The notes under the pieces: model-generated | The model's input: the letters and a program-made list of their open reading frames with translations, nothing else | Databases searched by the model: none | What the model was told of the DNA's origin: nothing | Part shown: positions 13,901 through 25,830 of the stretch, piece by piece | Layout of the letters: each line of letters starts with the position of its first letter | Position numbering within the stretch: the stretch's first letter is position 1 | Made by a program: the position numbers and the translations under genes | DNA from: Apostichopus japonicus | Lineage: Eukaryota > Echinodermata > Holothuroidea > Aspidochirotida > Stichopodidae | NCBI RefSeq assembly: GCF_037975245.1 | Contig: NC_092574.1 | Span: 16,905,213 to 16,969,212 of the forward strand | Direction of reading: 5' to 3' | DNA: 64,000 nt

Positions 13901-16301
13901 AAAGAAGTTAATTTGGAAAAAATCATGGAGAGGGATGAAAGGAAGGAGGGAGGGAAGGATGGAGGGAAGGATAGAATGAAGGAGGGAGGGAAGGAGGGAG
14001 GGAAGGATAGAGGGAAGGAGGGAGGGAAGGAGGGAGGGAAGGAGGGAGGGAAGGAGGGAGGGAAGGAGGGAGGGAAGGATAAAGGGAAGGAGGGAGGGAA
14101 GGATGGAGGGAAGGAGGGAGGGAAGGATAGAGGGAAGGAGGGAGGGAAGGATGGAGGGAAGGAGGGAGGGAAGGAGGGAGGGAAGGAGGGAGGGAAGGAG
14201 GGAGGGAAGGAGGGAGGGAAGTAGGGAGGGAAGGATGGAATGAAGGAGGGAGGGAAGGAGGGAGGGAAGGATAAAGGGAAGGAGGGAGGGAAGGATGGAG
14301 GGAAGGAGGGAGGGAAGGAGGGAGGGAGGGAAGGAGGGAGGGAAGGATGGAGGGAAGGAGGGAGGGAAGGAGGGAGGGAAGGATGGAGGGAAGGATGGAG
14401 GGAGGGAAGGAGGGAGGGAGGAGATGGGTAGGATGGATAAAAATGTGGGAAGAGGAAGAGGCAGAGTGAGAGGAGGGAGGGAGAGAAAGAGATGAATATA
14501 TATGCAATGTTAGATGTAATTACTTTGCTTGGTAAGTTAGCTACAATTGGTGCAGTAGGGGAGATGAGTTCGCCTTGAGTTATTGATTGCATAAATACAA
14601 ACCATTGATATTCTTGGTTACAGTTATGATATCTTCACACCTCACTTCCCTGTCTCTTCACCACATCTGCACTCTGGCTTCACTGTGTTTTGGAATCTTC
14701 TTATGTTGCAGTGACACAATCAGTGTCCTAGTACATTTGTCGTAATTCAGTCCTTGAGTGGATTTTCATTCGTAGACTGGTTACTACAGGGATTAATATA
14801 GTGTTAGGATTTTGAGTAGTAGTTTTGTAAACAGATATATTTTCTCTTACAAAATACTATGGTTCCTTTATACATACAATACCAGAAAAAGGCTATACAT
14901 ATTTTACATGCCATCTTTGCATAGCATTTCGCGATTCCGATACCGGAAAATTATTCCCTGTAGAACCCAAAACGCCTAACTTTTCTTCAAAAGTCACTAT
15001 TAAGTGCTATCCTCTTCTTTCTAAGTTTATACTTTTTGACTTTCTTTGAAGTATTTAACTTGTTGTAGAATTTTTATATAACTTGTATGATCCAGCATGC
15101 TACCATTGACGAGATAGCCGTACAGAAGATAATATTAATATTGTAGGCAGTGAATGGCGCTATTGCAATATAGAGAGTAATGATGCAGGCGCTCAGTACT
15201 GAATGAAAATCCTATGTCAGCTACCGTTGCATGTTCTGATACAAATCCCTCCAAATATTTTATGGGGGGGGGAGGGGAGGGGAGGGTTGGTGGATGATTG
15301 AGACTCTTAATTAAAATCGAAACGGATCCATCGCAGTTTTCACTGCCTGCATTTGAAAACATGTTGCTTGTTTTGCGGTTTTACTCTAGTGTTTCCCTTT
15401 TCATATTCGACAATGAGAAAACCACAGGACGTACGTTATAATTGCCGGATCATTGAAGTGCATTGACTTATATTAGGTAGTAGACTCTCTCTCTATGCAA
15501 GACGACATCCCTGACTCACATTGTGACACACGTTGCAACGACGATGATGTACACAACAGGTACTAGTGCTAGTGTCGTATTGGTGGGGATAACCGTCCAG
15601 CCTGTGTGTTTAACGAAGGGTTTAAGTCTCTTCATTAATTGGGTGTTACCAGGAGGGAGGGAGAGAGTTGATTGGAAGGGCCAGCGTAGTAGGGTGCAGT
15701 GGAAAAGTTTTGCGATAGTTAAGGGCATTATGAGTAAACAGATCTGGTTAATGTAGTGTAGCCTTTTAGGGAATGTGTGCAAAATAGTGCAGTCAACCAG
15801 AGTCGACTGTTATCTCCAGTAATGAATACGGATGTTACGATTCGAACAGAAGATAAAGTCAATTATATTTATAATAAGACTTGCGGTTCTCTTGTTAACG
15901 TTATAAATGTTGCGAGGGAATGTTACCGCTATTTTGTCCCTACTTGTAGAAACTGTGTCATGACCTGTATAATATTTCAGAGCAGTTTGAATACTGGTCT
16001 TGCAAAAAAGCATGTTGAGAGAGTTGGCTGCAAGGGAAAGGGGGGGGGGGAGGCCCTGGGTAGGTGGTGTGGGATAATTTAAACATGAAAGAAAAAGAAA
16101 TTTTACCCAGGAACTCTGGAAATATTTACAGTACGTAGCAGCTATCAATCTCATTGTTTGCTCGGGATCGGGATCGACTCGAAAGTTTTTTTTTTTTATC
16201 AACAAGTCGGTCAATTTTTGTTAAGGCAAAATTTTATAATGTTGTAGATGATTTGTGTTAATTATTTAGATCCTGGGCAAAATAGAAGCAAGAGATGAAC
16301 T

Positions 16302-16366
<65 letters not shown>

Positions 16367-19300
16367 TTATGAGGTTGTTGTGATAACTGGTGAATTTTTC
16401 TGTTAAAAGGGTAATGCTTTTTTCCCCTAAATGTTGATTTAAATATCACTGTGAGTGCATGTTGTGAACAATATAACAAGTAGTCTTGGCTTCTGATTGC
16501 AGAAAAATGTCTACAGTATATAGGCATGGAAGTCAGGGCTAGATGTTAGGCTAATTACGGCAAATTATTCACGCAAGATTAATAGGCAAACTTACGGCAG
16601 GTTAGGGCTAGATATTTCAGTTGTTAGAGCAAAGAGCTGGTTTGAACCAGAGGTCACTGAGTTTGAATCCTATTCTAGCCAAATCTAGTCAAATTTCTGC
16701 TCTTTTCAAGTTACTTGGTGTTGGTCAAAATAGTTTACATCTGATGCATAAGAAACATGCTGGACTAAATGTTAAATCATAGATACAACGTCCACATCCC
16801 CCTCACAAAGGGAAGATTAAAACGGAAAGAATTTATGGCCCGAAGCATGTCTCTAGACTGACAGAACTTTTATGGCCAAAGCTGTCAAATGGGAGATAGA
16901 TCTTGTAAGCCATCAATTTAAAGAACCGCTTTCCATATTACTGGATAATTCTTCCTCGGATTCTTTGTTTGGTGGTCTTATTGTATTTTGCTGTACACTT
17001 TGACTTTGTGAAGGACTCTATTCTCTTCCTGTAGGCTTGTTGTTACATGCTGTTTCTAAATGCCGTCTTTGGATAGCGACCCACTGTTTGCCCTTGAGCT
17101 GAGCATAATCACATTTGATCATCCAACAAACTATGGTTTTAATTTGCTTGTCCAGAGGCAAAAAAATATCATAAAATGTTTACGAACGGAATCCTAAACT
17201 TTGCCTTAGTGACCGAAGTATTATGAAGAGTTTTGCAAAAATTTCTTTGAAAACGATGAAAAGCATATTTCAATATAGAACATTTTCTTGCATCGTGTCG
17301 GTAATATTTCTAACCATGTCTGAAATTCTCAATATTAAGAACATATTGAAACTGTAAATACGACTTTAATAATGAGTTAAACTTCCCTCTTGTATTACAT
17401 GACACATTTGCATCAAAGAAGGCTTATGAAGACACATTTGAAAATATGGAATTTACACAGAATTGACATGAATGAGCTAAAGATGGAGGTTTGGGATGAG
17501 GGTCGGGTCAGGGAATGGGGAGGTGGAAGAAGGGGTAGGGACGGCTCATTCTCCCGTATATTCCTTTTAAACACACTTTATTATCAGTGGTTATTATCAG
17601 AGGTGGTTAGTGTAACAATGGTCATCTCTCTAGCCATGATGACCTCACAGCTGGTCATTAATTCAGTCAGTACGGTGATGGCATTCGAAGAGTGGTTGGT
17701 TCACGTGGCATTATCTCCCTGCGGTGTGGGCGGTGGTTGAAGGTCAAATGAAAGGGAGATGTTGATTTGTAAAGACAGCACAGACATTGGTATTTATTTC
17801 ATATTGAGTAATTTGGGAATATTTTGAAATCGTTATCCACTTACCTAAAATCAACAATTTAAGCAAAATTTGTGATGAAATTAGAAATGCTGTATTTTGA
17901 TACCAAGGAAGATGGTTTATCTCTACTGGAAACAAAGGTGAGTTTAACCTTGACCTATGACCTCACCAGAAGGGGTTGGCCTTTCATTTCGGTGGAAAGA
18001 TGAGATAATGAATCTTTCTTTTTAAGTGGTAGAGATTTATAGTGGGTATTGGATAATGGTTGCAGCAAAGAGGGGGTGGGAGATGGGTGGGTGGGTGCAG
18101 AGTGTCTTTGTGGGAAGAGAGGGGGGAGGGTGAAAATTCTACATCATAGAAATAGGAAGTTTAAAAGTCAATTTACTGGTCTTAATCTCATCGGATCTGT
18201 ATTATCTGATGGATTGATGAAGTGAGTAGTTTTTGTGTGTGAAGTGGTAGACAAGGATGGTTGGTAGGATGGAGTGGGGTGGGGGTCGAGATGGGGAGAA
18301 TGATGTGGGAGAGAAAGGGAGAAATTGAATTTGACACAATCAAGTAATGCCATACTGAGCCATTAAAGGAAAGAAGAGGTAAATTAAAGAGATAAGTTGA
18401 ATTGAAAGATAATCTGTTGAGCTAGTCCAATAAAATCCCAACGGGAATGATGGAAATTAGAAATGTGCTTTCAACTAACATGAAAGTAATATGCATAAAG
18501 GGAACCATAACCAAGCCATACTCTGGAGAATGAGCTGTCTCTCTCTCTGTTGTCCCCTTTCTCGTTGAAAGATTAGAAATAAATCTCTTCTTCAGCTAAT
18601 AGGCAGCAAATAGGTCGTAAAAGTAATTTTTCCGAGAAAAAAAAATCTATTTTGGACCCGAGAAAGGAGGAACTTAATGTAAGCTTCCTGGTGAAATTGT
18701 CTCTCGGTTTCTGCAAGACTCGTTCATCTGAAGTTTACAATTTTTGTACCAAAACTGAACTTAAAGTGACCCATTAGAATTCAGTGTCAAATTTGTCAGT
18801 TGTGTGAAACCATCTCACGGTAGATCCTGATAGGATAATAATATTTGGCCGCTATTGTCCAGCAGATTGGAAAAGTAAAACAGTAAATGAAGTACAAGTT
18901 TAAGTTATCCAGCAAGCAATCTCGGGCCCAATTAGAACCAATCTTAGCTATTAAAAATGTGTCTTGTGATTGGATCGTACAAGCTCTAGGGGAAGCTATC
19001 AAAGACGAGACAAATGAAAAAGTGATAGTTTGTTTGATAATAATTATTTTGGAAGTTAATAGTGACTAGCAGCTCCCTGGTAAATGTAACATCTCTTGCC
19101 ATTCCATTACATGAGCATTTGAGAATAGTTTGCAAGTTTGTTCATAATTGGCCACCACAGATGATGTAGAATACTCAGTGAGTTATACCTTCCATTGGCC
19201 ATTGTTTCAATCATTTTTCATTTCATCTCAATATCTTTACCTTCAAGGATTGCTCAATAGATTTGTACGACTTGCTCTCAATTGTAGTAAGATCATTCAA

Positions 19301-22300
19301 GATGCTTGTTAACCAATAAACAAAGCCTCATTTGTGTTTACACTTAATTTATTCTGCCAGACTGAATAATCGGGTTTAACTAATTGTCCTTCAGAATTGG
19401 ATGTTCCTTCAAAAGGGGACACAAACCCAAGCAACATCTTTGCCTTATAAGACAGAGGCTCATAAGACAGGTTTATAAGACACTGTGTGTTGTATTATCT
19501 ATGGAAATGCAAATTTTGTTACAGCTCAGTTAACAAGGTATAATGATCAAAAGATTAAAACTAAAATTAGGAAAGAAAGGAAAGAAAGACCAAAAAGAAA
19601 AGGTGGTGAGGGAGGAGGGTGTTGAAGGAAAAGAAAAAAAAGAAGAACCCCGTAATAAATAATTTGTAAGAAAATTTGTAGGGTACCGATAGCACTCACC
19701 GGACATTTTGATCTTTAAGCACGAACTTCATTAATTTAGATGAATGGATAATTATACATGTATACAAGCTTGGGGACAATATACAGAGAAGGTGAGATGG
19801 ATGACAGGCTGCCTGTTAATGAAAAAGGAATCAGACAGACAGACAGACTGACAGACAGACAGAGGATACAAGGAGAACTGATACTTGAGACAGCTGTGTC
19901 CTGTTGCTTATATATTATTTTCAGCAGCAGTGTCACCTACTTAATCTCAAAATAAGACTGTAATTGAGCAATTGAAAATAAGACTGAAAACACTTTCTCT
20001 CCATATGTTTTATATTTTTTAAATTATTTCAATATATTTTTTAAATATATTTATATATATATTTTATATATAGTGTTATATATATTTTTATATATTTTTT
20101 ATATATATTTTATATATTTATTTTATATATTTTTTATATATATTTTGTATATATCTTTTGCCAATTAAACATCACAGCCAGTTGAAATATGAGTTACTTC
20201 TAAGATGATTAACTCCAACAACTTTGTGCCTGGTATTTCTATTTTAAAAGGTTGATAGATAAGCAGTAATATCATAATAACTGATTTTGGCAGTTCTTAT
20301 GAGTATCAAAGCCAAACTGACCTGAAAACATATGAAACATTACTATTTCCCCCTTTTTTGGCCAATTTTGTTGCCAATATCGGCATCTTCTGCACCTCAA
20401 TCTGATGGCGCCTTTGGTACCACTGGCCCACCGGTTCTGTTCAGATATACCATTCAGTGAGTCCACCGGACAGTATTAAGCTGTTTTCAAAGGCTCATCC
20501 TTAAACCAGGCTAAAGATATCCCAATCACCAACAAATATTTCAAAAGATCGGGACAGATATCCTGTTTAACACTTCTTCTGGTCTCTTTCAAAGTTTTAA
20601 ATTAGAAAAGTTAAATTGAGATCTTGATTTTCATTAAGTTTCCTGCTTTTGTTCTTTATTTGGCCAAAATCTAAAACAATACGACAATCCATGATTGTTC
20701 AAAAGTAGAAAATTGTTGGACAATAAAAGTACTTTTATAAGACAAAAGCCACATGAGGTTACTGTCAATTCTGTGACGCAGAGAACAATGATATCCTTGT
20801 AAATTCACCAGTATTTATTGCCACCCAATAGGCTAGACAGTCAAATAATGGTCACTCATCCTCCGACTTGAGCCAGCAGGTTTTTACTCACCCACTGGCC
20901 CTCCATCAAAGCATTTATCTCTCTGAGATATTCAATTGTGTAATTGACTGGTCCTCTGTCTGGGAATAATCTAAAGGTTGTTTGAATCATTTGGAAAGTA
21001 CATTTGAACACTTTGAGCAATATTTTAGCATGAGAAAGATTTTGGACCAATTCTGACATCCTTTAAAAGTCCCCCCCCCCTCTTCCTCCCCCCTTTCTGC
21101 CTGAGGAAAATCAAGGTGACCTCATTAATTGTAGTGCTATGATTAAAGTGAAATTAATTGCAAAGTACTTTGGATTCGTCTCTAATCGGACTAGACAGCT
21201 GGGTTTGACAGTTGAGGCGTAAACTAGTCATGAGCATGTCGCAAAACTATTCCAAGGTTTTATACGTATAGTATTGCTCATCTCAGAATGATACCCTTTT
21301 ACATTAGCCCCCTCTATACATGATGTACTCTCCCTAGACCCCTCCCCCACCATCCTCTACATTCTTAGCTTTGTTCTGTTGCATATTATATTGTAAAGAC
21401 GTCATCTGGTTCAAGTAAATGTCAGCATCTGAAAAAAATGAGAAGAAAACAAAACAAAGAAACACAACAAAAGAAAGAAAGAAAGAAGAAACATAAAGAG
21501 AAGATCAAAACATTATTGGATGAATATGAGTCATACTTGGGTGAACTTATGCATATTCATAATATTCAAATAGTTCTATAACAACGTGAAAGTAATGGTT
21601 TCTGGGTCATATTATTCAAATATCTATTATAACAACATGAAGGTAATGGTTTCTGGGTCATAATATTCAAATATAATATAACAACATGAAGGTATTATGG
21701 TTTCTGGGTCACTGTTCTAGAAACTGTTTTCTCTCTTTTCTCTTGATTATTTACTGTGTCTTAGCTCTGAGCAGGTCCTACCTGCTCTTACATGAATGTG
21801 TACTACTACTTACTGTATACACAGTGAACAGGCGAGAAGTAGCTCGCTGTGTCATGTCATTAATGAACTCTGAAAACCACATACTTCTTTTAATTTCTTT
21901 GCACACTACATAAATGTTGAGTTTTGTTGAGTTGTACAATTAAGTATTCCCTTATTGACGTAAAATGTCCTTTTAATACCAAGGGTACATGTTGTAGTTC
22001 TTGGTAGCCAGTATAACCTTGTGGAAATTTGGTGCAAACTTTCTCCCCTCACCCTCCCCCCCTTTTTTTCCCCTCACATAGCCTCACCATTTACACCAAT
22101 CAGGTTACAAATATTTCAAGTGTGTTATTCTTTCTTACCCCTTTGGTTTCCCTGTTGATGCACAGTTCTCTCACCTCCAGCTCCCTAACTGCTATGAACA
22201 TTATTGTATACCAACATTTTAGGAAAGCACTAAACAGAATGTTTTAGACCAATGTTGTTTAAGTTTTATTTATTATTGATTATTTTCATTCCTCTCCAAG

Positions 22301-24299
22301 TTTGCCTATCACATCTATCGATAGCAAGCAACTTACAACATTTGGAAAAAGAAATTTTGGTTTTTAAAAAATGTCGTTTTTCAGTTTACCGCCCCAAAGT
22401 TTGCTTTGATTCCGTTAGTATCCCTCCTAAAGTTAAGTTATTTTCTTATGTTTGATCTTCCCTCATCTAATCCCTGTGTCAACCAGTCTCGATGCTGTGT
22501 TCGTTTGAACACCTTCCAATCTGTACTTTTCAGCCTTATAATGAAAAATGTTCACATTGAAAAGCAATCATAAATAATAACCTCTAATTCTGTTGGCTCT
22601 TCTAAACTTTGTTGTGTTCCCATAATTCATATTCCTTCATAAATGACAATGAAAACGCAGACAGAGACCATCACAACTTTATTGGAACTTTACCACCGAG
22701 CTTAAAAATATAACAATACGTTGAAAAGAGACACACGGTTTTATCATTTGTGCTGTACTTATTGTATAAACATCCGCTGTACTCCCTCACCCTCACCCCT
22801 CCCCCCCCTCATCCTCCTCCTCCCTCCATTCCACTAAAAAAATATAGATCTAACAGTCATGTTGGATCCAGCTGCTCTGTAATGTAATAGGAAGAGACGA
22901 TTTATTTTTGGTGTTGACAAAGATCATCCATGGAAGGGTATGTCACATTGCGTTTAAAATGAGATGAAAAACATGTTAGAGATGAACGGAAGTGGGCTAG
23001 ACTCATTTAATGTAGCTAATGACAGCTGTGTACCGTACCAACTTAGTAATAAACTAAGTTTATTTAGGTAGGAAGTCTTTCATGAATGTACCAAAATGAC
23101 TGCATTCTCTTCTTATAAGCATGAACAGAGGTGAGGATGAAGTTGAGGTAGGAGTGGGGTAGGGGAATGTGGTATCACCCTGGGATGGATCCATGGTTTT
23201 AAAGAGGAGGGGGAGGTATTTCCGCTATAAGGTGGGCAGATGAAATTCAATGTTTAAATGTGAAGTGGTGCATCTTAAAGCATATTTAATCCATAAATTA
23301 GGTCTTTAATTTGGTCTACATGCAAAGGTCTAACTAGCAGGTACTTAAATATTTTGAGTGGGCTTAAAAAGTTGGGGGGAGGATAGGGGGGAGGGGTTGA
23401 GGGGTAGATCAGACACACACCTGGAGCTGTGCTGGCACTCTCGTCCTGTTACATTATGAGGACACGCAAGAGCAAATGTGCTGTAATGAGGCGCTTTGTG
23501 TTATAAATCCCTTAAGGCTCTTTGTTTATTAAAAAGAATTTCTTCATAAACTCTCAGTATGAAACTTAGTCCCATAGGGAATAATTTAAATTATATCACA
23601 TTGTAGATTGCTAAGCAAATGCGGAAGATAACTACACTAATGCAAATATGTGTGTCAGTTTCTAGTGCACAGTAATTTATGGGAAACAGCTACCTAAATT
23701 AATGTATAACCTTTGGGCTGAAATATCTGTTGCACATTAACTGACAATGATCAACAAAGATGACTCTATTGTAATAAAGATCTTTTGTATATATAGGCTA
23801 TACTTAGGCTATATATACAAAACATACATAGGCTATATATAGGTTATACATTTTGTAATTGCATTCTGCTCAGAATTCTCGGTTTAAACTTCCCAGTTCT
23901 GCATCACTTGAAATGAATATTAATTTTTTATCTTCTTCAGTGTTCATCCTGTTTCTCTGTTGTATTTCTGCTGTTGTCTTAGGCTTCATTTGTTCACAGT
24001 TTGCTGTCCCAATAGCTCAGTAATATGATATTTTTATCATTCAGTTCCCCCACCCCCCCCCCCCTTGCCTGTGATCTGGGTCTCTGTTAACTAAGGTTAA
24101 AATGTTCCAGCAGTGATCCAGACTATTCCCCTGTTGTATAGACTCCTCTACATTTCTCAGGTAAGGCTCTGAGGGCAATGCACTACTAATGCAATTGAAA
24201 TCTTACAACATTTTTTTTCTCTTTTCCACAGCCCCAGAAGATCAAGAGGTCATAGGTCAGCCACATGCGCTTCAGGAAAGACAGGACGGACTACTATGA
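4899..24299 (+). CDS. POMP: Proteasome maturation protein (POMP/Ump1), 3' four coding exons
   Basis: Exons 4899-4959, 10302-10403, 11861-11954 and 24232-24299 join in phase (entry phase 2, then 0, 0, 1) and encode about 107 residues ending at TGA 24297-24299. The peptide reads [20 protein letters not shown], then a block with [18 protein letters not shown], then [20 protein letters not shown], then [20 protein letters not shown] and a short tail ending in GLL. This follows the animal POMP C-terminus block by block (VKNEL..HPLE, LRxxQGLxAPLKLxME, LxGxDExIGFEDxLN, GxPH). In the known family POMP is a small chaperone of 20S proteasome assembly that binds half-proteasomes with beta subunits and is degraded when the core matures. 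Animal POMP is about 141 residues, so about 30 N-terminal residues are missing. All introns have GT/AG borders. The gene runs toward ATP7 (tail to tail). Confidence 0.93.
6672..8056 (+). pseudogene. Degraded pogo-like DDE transposase
   Basis: The frame from about 6672 reads a DDE_1-like core: [17 protein letters not shown], then [19 protein letters not shown], then a tryptophan-containing helix ending KRVGVT. The frame is then broken by a 35-bp palindrome (6980-7014), resumes as [12 protein letters not shown], shifts near 7150 to a segment with ESPVGIKK, a coiled-coil-like stretch and [13 protein letters not shown], meets a TAA at 7372-7374, and continues in frame as [15 protein letters not shown]. 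It shifts again near 7570 to [20 protein letters not shown] and an acidic Val/Glu/Asp repeat, and again to a C-terminal block with RCLEKPFG. The N-terminal DNA-binding domain and first catalytic aspartate were not found, so the copy is 5'-deleted as well as frameshifted. It is surely non-functional. Confidence 0.8.
6980..7014. mobile_element. Miniature palindromic insertion, copy 1 (35 bp)
   Basis: A near-perfect palindrome (arms CATGGAGCTATAAA / TTTATAGCTCCATG) is flanked on both sides by the direct repeat GTGTAAC (6973-6979 and 7015-7021). It interrupts the transposase frame exactly between RVGVT and KHGL and repeats the GVT codons, so it is a later insertion that duplicated its target. A second copy lies at 56540-56572. 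Confidence 0.75.
10302..10403 (+). CDS. POMP: POMP coding exon b ([18 protein letters not shown])
   Basis: Acceptor ttctcttgcag ends at 10301 and donor gtttgt starts at 10404. The 102-nt exon is phase 0/0 and encodes 34 residues carrying the POMP signature [18 protein letters not shown] followed by IVQQ. The open frame that looks longest across this spot (starting near 10232) is out of frame with this exon and is spurious. Confidence 0.93.
10404..11860 (+). other. POMP intron, 1.5 kb
   Basis: Holds G-rich low-complexity runs near 10640-10670 and 11650-11690. No gene or mobile element recognised. Confidence 0.8.
11861..11954 (+). CDS. POMP: POMP coding exon c ([15 protein letters not shown])
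   Basis: Acceptor acgttacag ends at 11860 and donor gtaaga starts at 11955. The 94-nt exon encodes 31 residues ending in [15 protein letters not shown] plus one base. This matches the conserved POMP block LRGxDExIGFEDxLN. Confidence 0.93.
13925..14480. repeat. Purine-rich minisatellite (12-bp ggagggaaggag-type unit)
   Basis: About 555 bp of almost pure purine on the + strand, built from 12-bp units of the form ggagggaaggag with interspersed aaggata and aaggatg variants. It is open in several frames on both strands (Lys/Gly/Glu or Pro/Ser repeats), an effect of composition and not coding. Its G-runs and mirror symmetry make it prone to quadruplex or triplex structure. Confidence 0.95.
16303..16364. 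repeat. TA dinucleotide microsatellite
   Basis: An uninterrupted TA repeat of about 60 bp inside the last POMP intron. Confidence 0.95.
16600..16760 (+). mobile_element. tRNA-derived SINE (copy 1)
   Basis: An A-box-like sequence (tttcagttgttagagc, 16615-16630) is followed by a B-box-like sequence (gagtttgaatcc, 16659-16670), spaced as in a tRNA gene. It lacks a full cloverleaf and runs into an unrelated 3' body with tctgctcttttcaagttact. A related unit is at 47049-47190. Confidence 0.6.
20030..20160. repeat. TATATTTT-rich low-complexity tract
   Basis: About 130 bp of alternating tatatat and tttt blocks with a loose period of about 10-20 bp. Confidence 0.85.
21563..21710. repeat. Tandem repeat, ~58-bp unit, 3 copies
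   Basis: Three successive copies of a unit containing 'aacaacatgaaggtaatggt' and 'tttctgggtca' followed by 'tattcaaata'. The copies differ by a few substitutions and indels. Confidence 0.85.
24232..24299 (+). CDS. POMP: POMP last coding exon ([15 protein letters not shown] stop)
   Basis: A polypyrimidine tract (ttttttttctcttttccacag) ends at 24231. The exon completes the split Ala codon and reads [14 protein letters not shown], ending GLL and TGA at 24297-24299. The human C-terminus likewise has a VxGxPH motif and ends in GLL, which fixes both frame and stop. Confidence 0.93.
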
Positions 24300-25545
24300 G
24301 GGAAGCTGAGCATCACAGTTTGCTTATCTGTAGTTCATTCCTCAATCTTAATTGGTCTTTCCTTTATCAAGTCGAGGACCCATTTAGATAGCGTCTTTGC
24401 CACCTACGGTGCACACAAGGGTTATACCAAGCTCTTTGTGTCCATACATTGCTGATGTCATGAAAAAAAAAATTGATCAGAATTTTCAAAACATTTTGCA
24501 AAGGGCAAAAGGGAGAAGGGGGAGGGGGTAGGGAGGTTCAAGATTTATGTGAAATAATGGTAGAATGGTCCCTCTGAATTTCACAAATTTGAAATTGTTG
24601 AAAAAACTTTTTTGCTTTTATAAATCCACTTGTCCTTTACAAGTCTCCTCCCCCCTCCCCCTCCCAGTAACCCTTTTGACAGAAACAATACCCATTTCTA
24701 CTTGAGTTCATTGTTCATAGTGTTCATTTCTATCTGATGTGACTGGAAATTACTAATTCATAGAATCTGCATAGTATTTCGGACAAGTTTTGCTTTGCCC
24801 ATGACCAAACCATTCATCTCTTACTTTAACCCCACCCTATCTTTGCTCAATCCTTTGCCCTCCCTAGCTTCTTGAATATTCATGTACTCAATAGTGCCTG
24901 CATTTTTCAATAAATTAATAAACAAATGAATGAAGGAAAGCTGATCAAAACTTGACTTTTTACAGAACGGCTGATGATTAGATATAATTCCTGTCTCTTA
25001 TAATCATATTTCACCTGGGAGAGCTGTTAATCTGTGAACAACCTCTACAAAGCAGTGACAGATATTCATTTATTCCTACTTAAATTAATTTTGTTATTAA
25101 CTTCCTCTCATGCAATTTACCCGTGGATGATGGCACGTATACTCTACATCAAGTTACATTCTTGAAAATTTTCCCTGACTTAAATGTTCCTTTTGACAGC
25201 CAGGGGCAAAATAGATTATGACACATAGGTTTAATTTCTTGAGAGACTTGTTAACGAAGTAAGACCTGATTAATTATTCGATTGTTTGTAACTCTGTACA
25301 TTGTTTGTGCTACAATTGGAGACCTTAAATACTTTTGAACAGTAAACAATGACAAATAGCGAAGTACTGCTGTAAAAAGATGTAAATAATTTGTTTTCGA
25401 TTGTTTTTTTGGTATCTTTTATTGTTTTTCAAAAGTGGACTGTTCCTCGATGAAAGAACAAACTCTTATAGTTCGTTCTCACGAATCTAGAGTTTGCTTT
25501 ACCCCTGTATTACGTAATAGCAACAAATAAAGCCTGATGTTTTCG
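24300..25545 (+). other. Probable POMP 3' UTR
   Basis: Follows the POMP stop. Candidate polyadenylation signals AATAAA occur near 24910 (with a second AATAAA within ten bases) and near 25524. Which one is used cannot be told from sequence. Confidence 0.4.
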
Positions 25546-25734
25546 AGGTTCCACCAGACAGGACCTGAACTTGCCATGAATTTCTCAGCTGTTTGATTTC
25601 ATCTTGGTTTGACGCCCTGGTCGGACCACCTTACCCGTAGCACCACTTGAAGCGACATTTAGGATTCTTGCTCACTTTGACTTAACACCACACATCGTTA
25701 ATACCATCACTGGCATTGCATATCACAGTTTTCA

Positions 25735-25830
25735 ATGATGATTATAATAATAATAATAAATATTAATAATAAATAACATTTATATAGCGCCTAGTACAGA
25801 AAGTTTCTAAGCCCTTAACAAAGGAAAATA
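25735..25830 (+). repeat. Dispersed retroposon-like tail (tttatatagcgcct family)
   Basis: An (ataata)n-like run is followed by acatttatatagcgcctagt and then ttctaagcccttaacaaa. The same order of motifs occurs at 43020-43090, and in part near 230-290, so this is a dispersed family, probably the end of a retroposon. The full element was not delimited. Confidence 0.6.

Larger units (their letters stand above)
11955..24231 (+). other. POMP intron, 12.3 kb, repeat-rich
   Basis: The long last intron of POMP holds a GGGA-type minisatellite (13925-14480), a TA dinucleotide array (16303-16364), a tRNA-derived SINE (about 16600-16760), a TATATTTT-rich tract (about 20030-20160), a short CAGACAGA run (19838-19862), and a ~58-bp tandem triplet (about 21563-21710). 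I recognised no additional gene on either strand. Confidence 0.75.

Noticed and set aside
13885-14592. Long open frames on both strands (Pro/Ser-rich and Lys/Gly/Glu-rich)
   Set aside because: They are produced by the 12-bp purine minisatellite, which has few stops in any frame. No unique protein sequence flanks them.
15523-16214. Overlapping open frames on both strands near 15.5-16.2 kb
   Set aside because: No recognisable domain, no splice-site support and no consistent codon usage.
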